Shown piece after piece: positions 52,845 through 61,407 of a stretch of DNA of 64,000 nt. The notes under the pieces were generated by a model. The model was not told where the DNA came from, made no database searches, and saw nothing but the letters and a program-made list of their open reading frames with translations. The DNA comes from Bin87 sp963665395 (GTDB lineage Bacteria; Chloroflexota; Dehalococcoidia; Lucifugimonadales; UBA3495). The position numbers and the translations under genes were made by a program. Position 1 is the stretch's first letter, and each line of letters opens with the position of its first letter. Location: NCBI GenBank assembly GCA_963665395.2, contig OY762251.1:4340001-4404000 (forward strand). Reading direction: 5' to 3'.

Positions 52845-52991
52845 ACCAGGAGCGGCGGTTTGGTAACCAGGAGCGGCGGTTTGGTAACCAGGAGCGGCGG
52901 TTTGGTAACCATGAGCGGCGGTTTGGTAACCAGGAGCGGCGGTTTGGTAACCAGGAGCGGCGGTTTGGTAACCAGGAGCGGCGGCGCGGTA
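52845..52991 (+). repeat. Seven tandem 21-bp repeats (ACCAGGAGCGGCGGTTTGGT A)
   Basis: Units start at 52845, 52866, 52887, 52908, 52929, 52950 and 52971; unit 4 has one change (ATG for AGG) and unit 7 diverges at its end. The array follows GGTTCGACAAGCTCACC (52830-52846). All frames can be read through as heptapeptide repeats but no ribosome site or convincing gene is seen; I treat it as noncoding. Confidence 0.85.
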
Positions 52992-53145
52992 GTTATTGGG
53001 GTTTTCCTCCTTTGGTTGGTCGGTGGGTTTTGGTTTGCTGATTTCGGGTTCGGGGGTTCGGGCTGTCGGCGCTACGGCCAGAGAGCGTGGTTGCGAATTG
53101 ATCTCCTAGGTTTGCGCGTGCTGACCGCCCCATGCCCGGCCCCGC

Positions 53146-53240
53146 CTGGATTCCGGTACGCCAAAGGCGCATCTTCGACACGCCAAAGGCGCATCTTCGA
53201 CTTTCGCCGGAATGACCCCGTGTCAAGCACGGGGCAGGCT
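53146..53240 (+). repeat. TGGATTCCGG repeat split by two palindrome types
   Basis: CTGGATTCCGG is followed by ACGCCAAAGGCGCATCTTCG twice (53158 and 53180 approx.), then CTTTCGCCGGAATGA, then CCCCGTGTCAAGCACGGGG plus CAGGCT (53216-53240). A further CCGCCACAGGCGCATCTGCG lies at about 53359-53378. The gap 52992-53540 has no gene I can support. Confidence 0.7.
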
Positions 53241-53540
53241 GGGGGCAGAGGACGACCCTCGCGCGGCGGTGGTGAGACCCGCCGTACTGGTCTATGCGGT
53301 ACCGGGGATATTACCGACCTTTGCGATAGCCAGCGGTGCAATGGGATCCGACGTGCTGTCCGCCACAGGCGCATCTGCGACCATGTACGGTGACAGCGGT
53401 TGACCGTGATTACCCGAACCCTGTGAACCCGATATTCAGATTTTGGTTGGCGCCGGGCGTTGGGCCGTGGCCACAGGCTTGCCGCTCGACTGGTAAGGTA
53501 TAGTGTAAGGAACGGATGTGCGGTTGCGCAAGGGGTGGGT

Positions 53541-54290
53541 GTCACCTCAGGGGCGCCGGCTTTTAGAATCGTCAGAAGCAGGATGGTCGGGATTTGAAGG
53601 ATTGGCAGGATTGGAGCCGTGCCAGGGCGGAGATTGCCCTCACGCGTACCCACTTTGTCATTGCGAGGAGCGTAGTCCGCCACAGGCGGATGGCAATCTC
53701 GACGGGTGAGCGATGTTTGCTCCGGCGACGAGATTGCCACGCTGCGCTCGCAATGACAGTTTGCGGAAAGTGGGTACGCATGAGGCGGGTGTCACTTCGT
53801 GGGCGCCGGCTTTTGGGGATCGTCAGAAGCAGGATGGTCAGGATTTAGAGGATTGGCAGGATTGGAGCCGTGCCAGGGCGGAGATTGCCCTCACGCGTAC
53901 CCACTTTGTCATTGCGAGGAGCGTAGTCCGCCACAGGCGGATGGCAATCTCGACGGGTGAGCGATGTTTGCTCCGGCGACGAGATTGCCACGCTGCGCTC
54001 GCAATGACAGTTTGCGGAAAGTGGGTACGCATGAGGCGGGTGTCACTTCGTGGGCGCCGGCTTTTGGGGATCGTCAGAAGCAGGATGGTCAGGATTTAGA
54101 GGATTGGCAGGATTGGAGCCGTGCCAGGGCGGAGATTGCCCTCACGCGTACCCACTTTGTCATTGCGAGGAGCGAAGTCCGCCGCAGGCGGATGGCAATA
54201 TCGACGGGTGAGCGATGTTTGCTCCGGCGACGAGATTGCCACGCTGCGCTCGCAATGACAGTTTGCGGAAAGTGGGTACGCATGAGGGAG
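53541..54290 (+). repeat. Three tandem copies of a 251-bp unit
   Basis: Each unit has CGTCAGAAGCAGGATGGTC plus AGGATTGGCAGGATTGGAG, then the complete 135-bp palindromic repeat (53644-53779, 53895-54030, 54146-54281). Copies 2 and 3 are offset by exactly 251 bases and differ at only a few positions; copy 1 begins slightly differently. Recent tandem duplication is likely. Open frames through the array are only shadows of the repeat. Confidence 0.88.
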
Positions 54291-54454
54291 ATTGCCCCAA
54301 TGCTGCCGACCTGTTAGATCCGGTAGATCCGGGCAATCCGGCTTTTGCTGCGCCTCCCTTCGGAAGGGGGTACGCGTGAGACAATCACGTGGCCGAAACC
54401 GTTAACAACATTCCCTGGGCGGGAAAAATCGAACTAAAAAAGTTGAGGACGAGA

Positions 54455-55315
54455 ATGGCTGAAATCTACACCCTGGGCGCTGGAACGCCCACTCCTACAC
54501 CCACCCGCTTCGGAAGTTCTCACGTGCTCCAGCTGGGGGACGAACTGCTGATGTTCGACTGCGGGCCGGCCGCCACGCACAAGTTGGTCAAGGCGGGATT
54601 GTTCCCCACTCAGGTCGATTACCTCTTCTTCACGCATCACCATTTTGACCACGACATCGACTACCCCTGCTTCCTCCTCTGTCGCTGGGATCAGAGCATC
54701 GGCAAGGAAAACCAGTTGCAGGTTTTCGGCCCCGACCTGACGGAGAAGATAACCGAGGGCATCCTGGGCGAGAACGGGCTGTTCGCTCACGACTGGAAGG
54801 CGCGGGTTAACCACCCACTGAGTCAGCAGGTTTTCGTCAATCGCGGCGGCACGCTGCCCCGGCCGGCGCCGTCGGTGTCCGCGCAGGACGTGGGACCCGG
54901 CAAGGTGTTCAGCGGGTCGGATTGGGAGGTTACCGCCGCCCCCGCCGAGCACGTGCAACCGTATCTCGACTCGCTGGCCTACCGGGTGGATTCGGCTGAC
55001 GGGAGCGTTGTGTTCACGGGGGATACTCAGCCCTGCGACTCGGTGATCGAGCTGGCTCGGGGCGCCGACATGATGCTCTGTATGTGCTGGGACGACCAGG
55101 CGGTGATGGACGCCAACGGCGAGTACACCGGCCAGTGCGGCACCACCGGCGCGGCCCGCATGGCCCAGGCCGCCGGGGTGAAGAGGCTCGTGCTGGTACA
55201 TATCGGGCCGCATCTTTCGTCTCATGGCCCCATGGAGCAAGGCATCGGCGACATCAGCCGCATCTACGACGGCGAGATAGTGTTTTCGGAAGAGTTGATG
55301 CGAATTTCGTTGTGA
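54455..55315 (+). CDS. MBL-fold metallo-hydrolase (RNase Z / arylsulfatase-like branch)
   Basis: I start at ATG 54455, giving MAEIYTLGAGTPTPTPTRFG, the start of ribonuclease Z-like MBL proteins, with GAGGA upstream. The metal motif H-x-H-x-D-H is at 61-66 (HHHFDH), followed by the PAEHVQPY block, FTGDTQPC and LVHIGPH. The 286-residue length and start suggest the RNase Z-like branch, but its real substrate may be a small ester or sulfate. Confidence 0.9.
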   Translation: MAEIYTLGAGTPTPTPTRFGSSHVLQLGDELLMFDCGPAATHKLVKAGLFPTQVDYLFFTHHHFDHDIDYPCFLLCRWDQSIGKENQLQVFGPDLTEKITEGILGENGLFAHDWKARVNHPLSQQVFVNRGGTLPRPAPSVSAQDVGPGKVFSGSDWEVTAAPAEHVQPYLDSLAYRVDSADGSVVFTGDTQPCDSVIELARGADMMLCMCWDDQAVMDANGEYTGQCGTTGAARMAQAAGVKRLVLVHIGPHLSSHGPMEQGIGDISRIYDGEIVFSEELMRISL

Positions 55316-55426
55316 ATGCAACCGGGGCTGAATGCCGGTATCAAGCCGCGGCAAAGGGTTATACTAATGCCGCGAATCGCCCTTCGGACGGCAGAACCCC
55401 GGGGGACGAGCAGGAGGAACGCGCAA

Positions 55427-56560
55427 ATGCACTGTGGAGTGATGGTCACCGGATACAACCAGGGCGATTGGGAACGCCTGTTGAAAGAAGACTATGGCCG
55501 GCCGCCGACGATGACGGACGCCGAGAACATGGACAACACCCTGTATATGGGTGAACTGGTCGAGCCGCTGGGGTTCGATTCCATCTGGGCTACCGAGCAC
55601 TACGGCTCCGCCTACTCCATGCAGCCCAATCCGTTGCAGTATTTGGCTTACTGGGCGGGCCGCACCAGCCGGGTTGACGTGGGCACCGCGGTGGTGGTCG
55701 CTCCGTGGTGGAACCCGGTGCGGTTGGCTTCGGAGCTTTCCATGCTGGACATCCTCCTGCGGGGCCGGCGGCTGCATCTGGGCATCGGGCGGGGCATCGC
55801 GCCGCACGAGTACGCCTCGCTGGGGTATCCGATTGGAGAATCGCACAAGTATTTCTACGACGTGATCAACGCCATCAAGGCCGCCGATGGGGCGGAGCGG
55901 TTCGACTTCAAGGGAAATGTGTACGACATCCCGCCGACCACCATCCGGCCCCAGGCCCGTCACAAGGGCGAATTGACCCGCGACATCAAGGTGGCGTTCA
56001 CTACGGAAGCGTCGGCGAGGATGGCCGCCGAGAACGGGCTGGGGCAGATGTTCGTCGCCGGGGACGACGTGGACGAGATGACCGACAAGGTGCGGAGGTT
56101 CAACCGGATCCGGAAGGAACTTGGCCTGCCGCCCGACCAGCCCACCACGCTGCTGTGGATGTACTGCGCCGAGACCGAGGAGGAAGCCGAAGAGGGGTGG
56201 ACGTACTTTCACAACCAGCTGATGGCGGCCCAGCACCACTACTTTGAGTGGAACAATCCGGGCTACGAAGGCATATCCGGCTACGAGGAATACCTGATCC
56301 GCCAGCAGGCCGACGTGGGCACCGCCGATGCCGGTTTCGCCGCCCGACGCGCCACCCAACCCATCGGCACGCCGGACGAGATCATCGAGAAAATCAGGGC
56401 GTTGCAATGGACCATCAGCCTGGAGAAGGTGGTCATCCATATGTTTTACGGCGGAATGCCGCGGGACAAGGCGGAGAAAAGCCTGCGCCTGTTCGCGGAG
56501 AAAGTGCTGCCGGTGGTGCAGGCGATGCCGACGCCGATCAATCCGGCGTCCCTGGAGTGA
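55427..56560 (+). CDS. LLM class flavin-dependent oxidoreductase
   Basis: ATG 55427 follows AGGAGG by 9 bases. The 377-residue product has GFDSIWATEHYGSAYSMQPNP, VDVGTAVVVAPWWNPVRLASELSMLDILLRGRRLHLGIGRG (family core) and IGTPDEIIEKIRALQ near the end. The open frame upstream to 55316 is discarded. Second of three family members in the window. Confidence 0.9.
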   Translation: MHCGVMVTGYNQGDWERLLKEDYGRPPTMTDAENMDNTLYMGELVEPLGFDSIWATEHYGSAYSMQPNPLQYLAYWAGRTSRVDVGTAVVVAPWWNPVRLASELSMLDILLRGRRLHLGIGRGIAPHEYASLGYPIGESHKYFYDVINAIKAADGAERFDFKGNVYDIPPTTIRPQARHKGELTRDIKVAFTTEASARMAAENGLGQMFVAGDDVDEMTDKVRRFNRIRKELGLPPDQPTTLLWMYCAETEEEAEEGWTYFHNQLMAAQHHYFEWNNPGYEGISGYEEYLIRQQADVGTADAGFAARRATQPIGTPDEIIEKIRALQWTISLEKVVIHMFYGGMPRDKAEKSLRLFAEKVLPVVQAMPTPINPASLE

Positions 56561-56615
56561 CGGGACTTGCGCGAAGCAATCGTCAGAAGCAGCAACTGTC
56601 TTGCTGGTCAAGTGG

Positions 56616-57563
56616 TTAGGCGGCGATGGGGGCCTGCCAGGGGGTGTTGGATTTGATGATGGCGTTGCAGAAGGTGAGCAGCTTGCGCATACACGCGGTC
56701 AAGGCCACCTTGGGAGCTTTGCCCGCCGCCAGCAGTCGCTGGTAGCAGGCCCGGATGACCGGATTATGCCTGGTGGCGGCCAAAGTAGCCATGTACAGCG
56801 CCGCTCGCAACTGTCGGCGTCCGCCCCAGACGGAGCGTTTGCCCCGCCACCGACCGCTGTCGCGGTTGTAGGGGGCTACGCCGGCCAAAGCGGCGATTTC
56901 CTGGTGGCTGGCGTGGCCCAATTCGGGCGCCTCGGCGAGCAAGGTGGCGACCAGGACCGGCCCCACGCCGGGGATGGAGCGCAGCAATTTGGCCTTGGCT
57001 TTCCAGACCGGGTTGTGCTGCAACAAAGCGGCGATGTCCCGGTCCAGTTGGGCCACTTGTTCCCCCAGCAGCGCCAGGTGGTCGTCAATCTGGGCGCGCA
57101 CCAGTTCCGACGACACGGGCCGCCGCCGGTTGCGTTCCTGGGTCTGCATGGCAATGAGTTGCCGGCGCCGGAGCGTCAGGGACTGCAACTCCCGCTGTTC
57201 AGCGTCGGGCAGTGGACGCACCGGCGGGCGCAGCGCATCCCCGAAGCAGGCCAGGATCTGGGCGTCTAGCCGGTCGGTCTTGGCCAGCCGTCCGGTGGCC
57301 CGGGCGAACTCCCGCACCTGGCGGGGATTGACCACCACTACGGGCAGTCCGGCCCCGCTCAACTCCGCCACCACAGTCCTTTCCAGTCCGCCGGTAGCCT
57401 CCACGATGATCCGGGCCGGTTGCAGCGGGACCAGTTCCGCCACCAACTGGGCCAGGGCTTCGTCAGTGTACTCCACGTGCCAGGCCTGGTTGGCGGGGAA
57501 GGCCCAACCATCCAGGTAAGCTTGGGACACGTCAATGCCGATGATTGTTTCTCCGGTGGTCAT
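56616..57563 (-). CDS. IS110 family transposase (DEDD recombinase)
   Basis: The 315-residue product is intact. Its N-terminal RuvC-like domain shows the DEDD residues: IIGIDVSQ (Asp near 10), RIIVEATGG (Glu), and KTDRLDAQ (two Asp). The C-terminal transposase_20 domain has LRSIPGVGPVLVATLLAE then a helix-hairpin-helix-like strand and the likely catalytic Ser in the RDSGRWRGKRSVWGGR region. It should recombine DNA guided by a bridge RNA from the noncoding end of the element. Confidence 0.93.
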   Translation of the reverse strand: MTTGETIIGIDVSQAYLDGWAFPANQAWHVEYTDEALAQLVAELVPLQPARIIVEATGGLERTVVAELSGAGLPVVVVNPRQVREFARATGRLAKTDRLDAQILACFGDALRPPVRPLPDAEQRELQSLTLRRRQLIAMQTQERNRRRPVSSELVRAQIDDHLALLGEQVAQLDRDIAALLQHNPVWKAKAKLLRSIPGVGPVLVATLLAEAPELGHASHQEIAALAGVAPYNRDSGRWRGKRSVWGGRRQLRAALYMATLAATRHNPVIRACYQRLLAAGKAPKVALTACMRKLLTFCNAIIKSNTPWQAPIAA

Positions 57564-57574
57564 GTTTTACACTC

Positions 57575-57745
57575 CCGGTACCTTTGGTGCGCCAAGGCCC
57601 GGACTACCCTGCCTTGCAATACGGGGTCGTACCCCCCACAACGGTTCGGGTTAGCCAAGGGTGAACGGCGCGGCGACCTTGCTGCTTCACGGCTTCGCAT
57701 AGCGAGCCCCAGGATTAACGGTCTGCCGCGTCGTGGCTTCTCCAA
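57575..57745 (-). ncRNA. Probable bridge RNA region of the IS110 element
   Basis: The stretch upstream of the transposase (read on the minus strand) contains several small hairpins, for instance GGCTCGC-TAT-GCGAAGCC and GGGGTAC-GA-CCCCGTAT, and a conserved-looking block GTGAAGCAGCAAGGTCGCC. In the IS110 group the noncoding left end carries the bridge RNA, and about 180 bases is the right size. The exact ends and the target- and donor-binding loops cannot be fixed by eye. Confidence 0.5.
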
Positions 57746-57751
57746 GATACA

Positions 57752-58016
57752 AGGATTTACCGGATTTGAGGATTTTCAGGATTGGATTGACACCGGCGCG
57801 GTTGCAGCAATCCCGATAATCCGATAATCCCGTGAATCCTGATAGGAGTTACGCAGTTGAAATGCCTCAACCGTCACTCCGGCGAAAGCCGGAGTCCATA
57901 GGCCATATAGTGATCGAATCAGCGACATATCTGACGAATTCGGGCACTGGATTCCGGCTTTCGCCGGAATGACGAGCTTGTGATTTCCATTGCATAACTC
58001 CTATCCTGATTCTGAC
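57752..58016. repeat. Nested inverted repeats (right part of the split repeat)
   Basis: The right remainder of the GTCAGAAGCAGGATT repeat runs to TTCTGAC at about 58016. Inside are two facing TGGATTCCGG copies (57871-57898 inverted; 57947-57974 direct) and an outer arm pair ATAGGAGTTACGCA / TGCATAACTCCTAT. No gene lies in 57564-58050. Confidence 0.7.
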
Positions 58017-58050
58017 GATTACCGCCGATAACAAATCAGGAGTGCGTGTT

Positions 58051-59148
58051 ATGGCAGAGAAAATTCGCTTGGGCTTTGTGGGAGCCAACATCAACTCGAC
58101 CTGGTCGGGCCAGTCGCACTTTCCGGCGCTGCTGGCGAGTCCTGATGTGGAGATGACGGCCGTTTGCACGACCCGGCCGGAGAGCGCGGAAGAGGCGCGG
58201 CAGGCGTTTGGGGCCAAGCTGGCCTTTCACGACTTCCGGGAGATGGCGGCTTCGGACGAGATTGACGCGGTGGCCGTGGTGGTGCGGGTGCCGTCGCACT
58301 ATGAGCCGACGAAAGCGGCCATTGAGGCCGGCAAGCACGTGCTCACTGAGTGGCCGCTGGGGCGGAATACCGCCGAAGCTGAGGAACTGGCCGACCTGGC
58401 GCGCGCCAGGGGCGTGCAGACGGCGGTGGGGCTGCAATCCCGCGTCAGCCCCGCGCTGCTGTACGTCAAGGAGTTGATTGATGACGGCTACGTGGGGGAG
58501 GTGCTGACCTGTAGCGTCATCACCATGCGCGACGGGCGGTTGGAACGCCATTCCAGCGGGACCTGGCAGCGGGATCCCGGGGCCGGCGCGAACACGCTGA
58601 CCATCGCCACCGGCCACGTCATTGACGCCCTGCGCTTCGTGCTGGGCGACTTCAAACGGGTGGCGAGCATGGTTACTACCCAAGTGCCGCAGTGGTACGA
58701 GACCGATACGCAGCGGTTCGTGGAGACCACCTCCCCCGACGACGTGCGGGTGTCCGGGCAGCTGGAGCGCGGCGCGGCGGCGGCGGTTCACGTCGGGGCC
58801 GTGCCCTGGGCCGGCAGCGGTTATCGCATGGAGATTTACGGTCGGGAAGGCTCGCTAATCGTCACCGGCAGCGTTTCCTCCCAGCGGGGCGAGATGCTGC
58901 GGGTGCAGGGCGCGCCGGGCGGCCACGAGCTGACCGACCTGACGATACCCCACCGTTTCTGGTACGTACCGGACGACTTCCCCCAGGGCGATCCGTTCAA
59001 CGTGGGGCAGTTGTACGCGCTGTTCGCAGAGGCGATCAGGACGGGGCAGAACCGCGCTCCGACGTTTGACACCGCGGTGGGACTGCATCGCTTTCTGGAT
59101 AGGGTCAAGGAGGCGTCCGACACCGGGCAGGAACAGGCCGTCGCCTGA
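58051..59148 (+). CDS. Gfo/Idh/MocA family oxidoreductase
   Basis: ATG 58051 has AGGAG 8 bases upstream; an in-frame GTG lies within that ribosome site. The 365-residue product has a Rossmann start (IRLGFVGANINSTWSGQSHF), VRVPSHYEPTKAAIEAGKHVLTEWPLGRN (the EKP-like block with Glu-Trp-Pro instead of Glu-Lys-Pro), and a C-terminal substrate domain. In most family members the motif is EKP with a catalytic Lys; here Lys is replaced by Trp, so the reaction may differ. Usually sugar or inositol dehydrogenation. Confidence 0.88.
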   Translation: MAEKIRLGFVGANINSTWSGQSHFPALLASPDVEMTAVCTTRPESAEEARQAFGAKLAFHDFREMAASDEIDAVAVVVRVPSHYEPTKAAIEAGKHVLTEWPLGRNTAEAEELADLARARGVQTAVGLQSRVSPALLYVKELIDDGYVGEVLTCSVITMRDGRLERHSSGTWQRDPGAGANTLTIATGHVIDALRFVLGDFKRVASMVTTQVPQWYETDTQRFVETTSPDDVRVSGQLERGAAAAVHVGAVPWAGSGYRMEIYGREGSLIVTGSVSSQRGEMLRVQGAPGGHELTDLTIPHRFWYVPDDFPQGDPFNVGQLYALFAEAIRTGQNRAPTFDTAVGLHRFLDRVKEASDTGQEQAVA

Positions 59149-59189
59149 GACGACGGCCTGCCAATGACTGATTGCGCGATGCGCTGGGT

Positions 59190-60950
59190 TCAGTAACCGA
59201 TGGCGTAGGCTTCGCACCGGGGGTCTGCGCCGCCTTGCAACACTCCGGTCTCCGGGTTGCGGGTGATGACGCAGTACAGGGCCGAACCTTCCCACCATTC
59301 GGGATACTGCTCGATGGTGTGGCCCTTCCGCCGCAGTTTCTCGGCCACTTCGTCGGAAATGCGGCCCTCCAACCGCAGCATTCCCGGATCATACCGGGAC
59401 GCCCAATTGGAGCTGGGGAAGTTGTAGCTGTAGAAGCGGGGTTCCTCGACGGCTTCTTGCGGGTCGCGGCCAAATTCCAGGACGTTCAGCAGCAGTTGCA
59501 ACGTGCCCTGGGGGATGTGGTCGCCGCCGTGGGCGCCGAGGGCCATCACCGACTCGCCGTCACGCAGCACCAGGGCCGGGGCTGGGGTCAGCCGAGGCCG
59601 CTTGCCGCCGGCCACCGCCGCCGGATGGCCTGCAACCAGCTTGGACTGCGTTCCGCGCAGGGAGAATGCCAGGCCGGTGCCGGGGATGATTGGCCCGCCG
59701 TTTTTGGTGCCTTCGCTGGGAGTGCAGGAGAAGATGTTGCCGTCCCGGTCGATGACGGCGAAGTAGGAAGTGCCGCCGCCGCTGTCTCCGGCGGTGGCAA
59801 CCGGGGCGGCCGCATCCCGGGGCGACTGCGGCGCGCCGTCGATGGTAGCCTTGCCGGCGCGGGGGTCTCCCGCGGGTGGCGTACCCGGCCATGCGAAGTC
59901 GGGATCGATCAGGGAGCGGCGCTTGGACAGGTAATGCTCCGACAGCAGCTCATCCATCGGCACGTCCACGAAATCGGGGTCGCCAACGTACTGTTCCCGG
60001 TCAGCGAAGGCCAGGTTCAGGGCCTGGCTCACCGTGTGGATGTACTCGGCGGAATTGTGGCCCATGGCCGCCAGGTCGTAGCCCTCCAGGATCTTGAGAG
60101 CCTGGGGGAAGGTTGGCCCCTGGCCCCACGGCCCGGTGCTGTACACGTCGTACCCCTTGTAGTTCACCGTGACGGGCGGACCCACCTGGACGTGATACCG
60201 GGCCAGGTCGGCCTCGGTGAGGAGGCCGCCCATTTCCTGGTTGAAGGCGACGATCTTCTGCGCCAGTTCGCCGGTATAGATGTAGTCCCGGGCCGTCTGG
60301 AGCGCGGATGCCCGGCCCTTGCCGGCGTGGGACGCCTCAATGTCTGCGATCCGGGACAGGGTGGCGGCGAGGTCTTTTTGGTAAAACATCTCCCCTTGCT
60401 TGGGGGCGCGGCCGCCGGGCAGGTAGATTTGGGCGGTTGACGGGAAGGCGTTGTACTGATCGAAGGCGGTCTTGAAGCGGCCGGCCAGATAGCGGTACAT
60501 GGGGAAACCGTTGCCGGCCAGGTCGATGGCCGCGCTCGCCACCTGTCCGAAGGTCATGGTGCCGAATTTCGAGAGGGACGTAATCCACGAATCGGCGGCG
60601 GCCGGAGTCAGGGACGAGAGCACGCCGCCCGGCATCTTGCCGCCGTGATGTTTGTGGAAGTACTCGACGGACGCGGCTTTGGGCCACACTCCAAGTCCGT
60701 CAACGGTGACGACTTTATTCCGGTCGGCCAGGTATATCACCGTGGGCGCGACGCCCAGGAAGCTGCAATCATCGACGTGGACGACGTTCAGCGCCAGGCC
60801 AACCGCGACGCCGGCGTCAATGGCGTTGCCGCCTTTTTTCAGGATCTCCAGGCCGGCCATCGCCGCGCTGGGGTGGCTGGCGGCGACCATGCCGTTGACA
60901 CCCTGCATCAAGGGGCGATAGCTGGTCAGCGTGGTTCCTTTGACAGGCAT
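59190..60950 (-). CDS. Gamma-glutamyltransferase family Ntn hydrolase
   Basis: GGAGG lies 7 bases before the ATG. The 586-residue product has VAASHPSAAMAGLEILKKGGNAIDAGVAV (start block), GQGPTFPQALKILEGYD, the autoprocessing nucleophile region DSGGGTSYFAVIDRDG (Thr, after an Ala/Pro linker near 375), and RPRLTPAPALVLRDG and GAHGGDHIPQGTLQLLLNVLEFG (the glutamyl-binding blocks). It carries no signal peptide, unlike many periplasmic GGTs. It may act on glutathione-like or gamma-glutamyl peptides inside the cell. Confidence 0.92.
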   Translation of the reverse strand: MPVKGTTLTSYRPLMQGVNGMVAASHPSAAMAGLEILKKGGNAIDAGVAVGLALNVVHVDDCSFLGVAPTVIYLADRNKVVTVDGLGVWPKAASVEYFHKHHGGKMPGGVLSSLTPAAADSWITSLSKFGTMTFGQVASAAIDLAGNGFPMYRYLAGRFKTAFDQYNAFPSTAQIYLPGGRAPKQGEMFYQKDLAATLSRIADIEASHAGKGRASALQTARDYIYTGELAQKIVAFNQEMGGLLTEADLARYHVQVGPPVTVNYKGYDVYSTGPWGQGPTFPQALKILEGYDLAAMGHNSAEYIHTVSQALNLAFADREQYVGDPDFVDVPMDELLSEHYLSKRRSLIDPDFAWPGTPPAGDPRAGKATIDGAPQSPRDAAAPVATAGDSGGGTSYFAVIDRDGNIFSCTPSEGTKNGGPIIPGTGLAFSLRGTQSKLVAGHPAAVAGGKRPRLTPAPALVLRDGESVMALGAHGGDHIPQGTLQLLLNVLEFGRDPQEAVEEPRFYSYNFPSSNWASRYDPGMLRLEGRISDEVAEKLRRKGHTIEQYPEWWEGSALYCVITRNPETGVLQGGADPRCEAYAIGY

Positions 60951-60979
60951 TTCGGGCCTCCGGTTTTGTGTGGCGTTGG

Positions 60980-61336
60980 CTAGTAACGGAGCACGCGCGT
61001 CGGCGCCAGCCGTTCTTGGAGCGGGTCGACGGCCAAGGCGGCTTCACCGAGAGATACTTTCCCCAGCAAACTGGGTTCGTCTTCTTCCGCGAATATTATG
61101 GGCGTGTGGATTTCCAGTCCCTCCAGCCGTATGGCGGTCAGACCGACATCAACTGGGACAATCCTGCCGTCGGCTGTTTCGGACGGGAGAGATCTCCAGA
61201 CGGGCACCCCCAGCCGTTGCAGCATTGCTCTGGGCACTGCCGTATAGGTTGAGCCGGTATCAACCGTGACTTCGATGTCCTCGAACCGCCTTCCCTGTGG
61301 GTCGCCGACTCCTATGGTGACTTTGACCGTTCCCAT
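60980..61336 (-). CDS. Retropepsin-like aspartic protease, third copy
   Basis: AGGAG stands 8 bases before the ATG. The 118-residue product begins MGTVKVTIGVGDP like the tandem pair at 3152/3589 and has the catalytic VTVDTGSTYTAVP near residue 26 and LLGKVSLGEAALAVDPLQER near the C-terminus. It sits between the gamma-glutamyltransferase and the amidase, on the strand of the former, 29 bases before it. Cytosolic; substrate unknown. Confidence 0.78.
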   Translation of the reverse strand: MGTVKVTIGVGDPQGRRFEDIEVTVDTGSTYTAVPRAMLQRLGVPVWRSLPSETADGRIVPVDVGLTAIRLEGLEIHTPIIFAEEDEPSLLGKVSLGEAALAVDPLQERLAPTRVLRY

Positions 61337-61407
61337 TGGGTTACTCCTGAGCTTGTCCCCGTAGTATAGTCCCTAAACACTGCGCAACAAAACCGGAGGT
61401 GATGCCC

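Larger units (their letters stand above)
56593..57751 (-). mobile_element. IS110-family insertion sequence
   Basis: It is delimited by the split repeat: GTCAGAAGCAG ends at 56592 on the left and AAGGATTTACCGGATTTGAG resumes at about 57751 on the right; an uninterrupted repeat would read GTCAGAAGCAGGATTT. The gap between is about 1.16 kb and contains one intact transposase and a noncoding part of about 190 bases upstream of it, as expected for the IS110 group. There are no terminal inverted repeats, also typical. Exact ends are uncertain by a few bases. Confidence 0.8.

Noticed and set aside
52845..52991. CRISPR array
   Set aside because: The 21-bp repeats are contiguous with no spacers and no cas genes in the window.
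53518..54317. Repeated small open frames (MFAPATRLPRCARND type)
   Set aside because: They are translations of the palindromic repeat array and recur at every copy.
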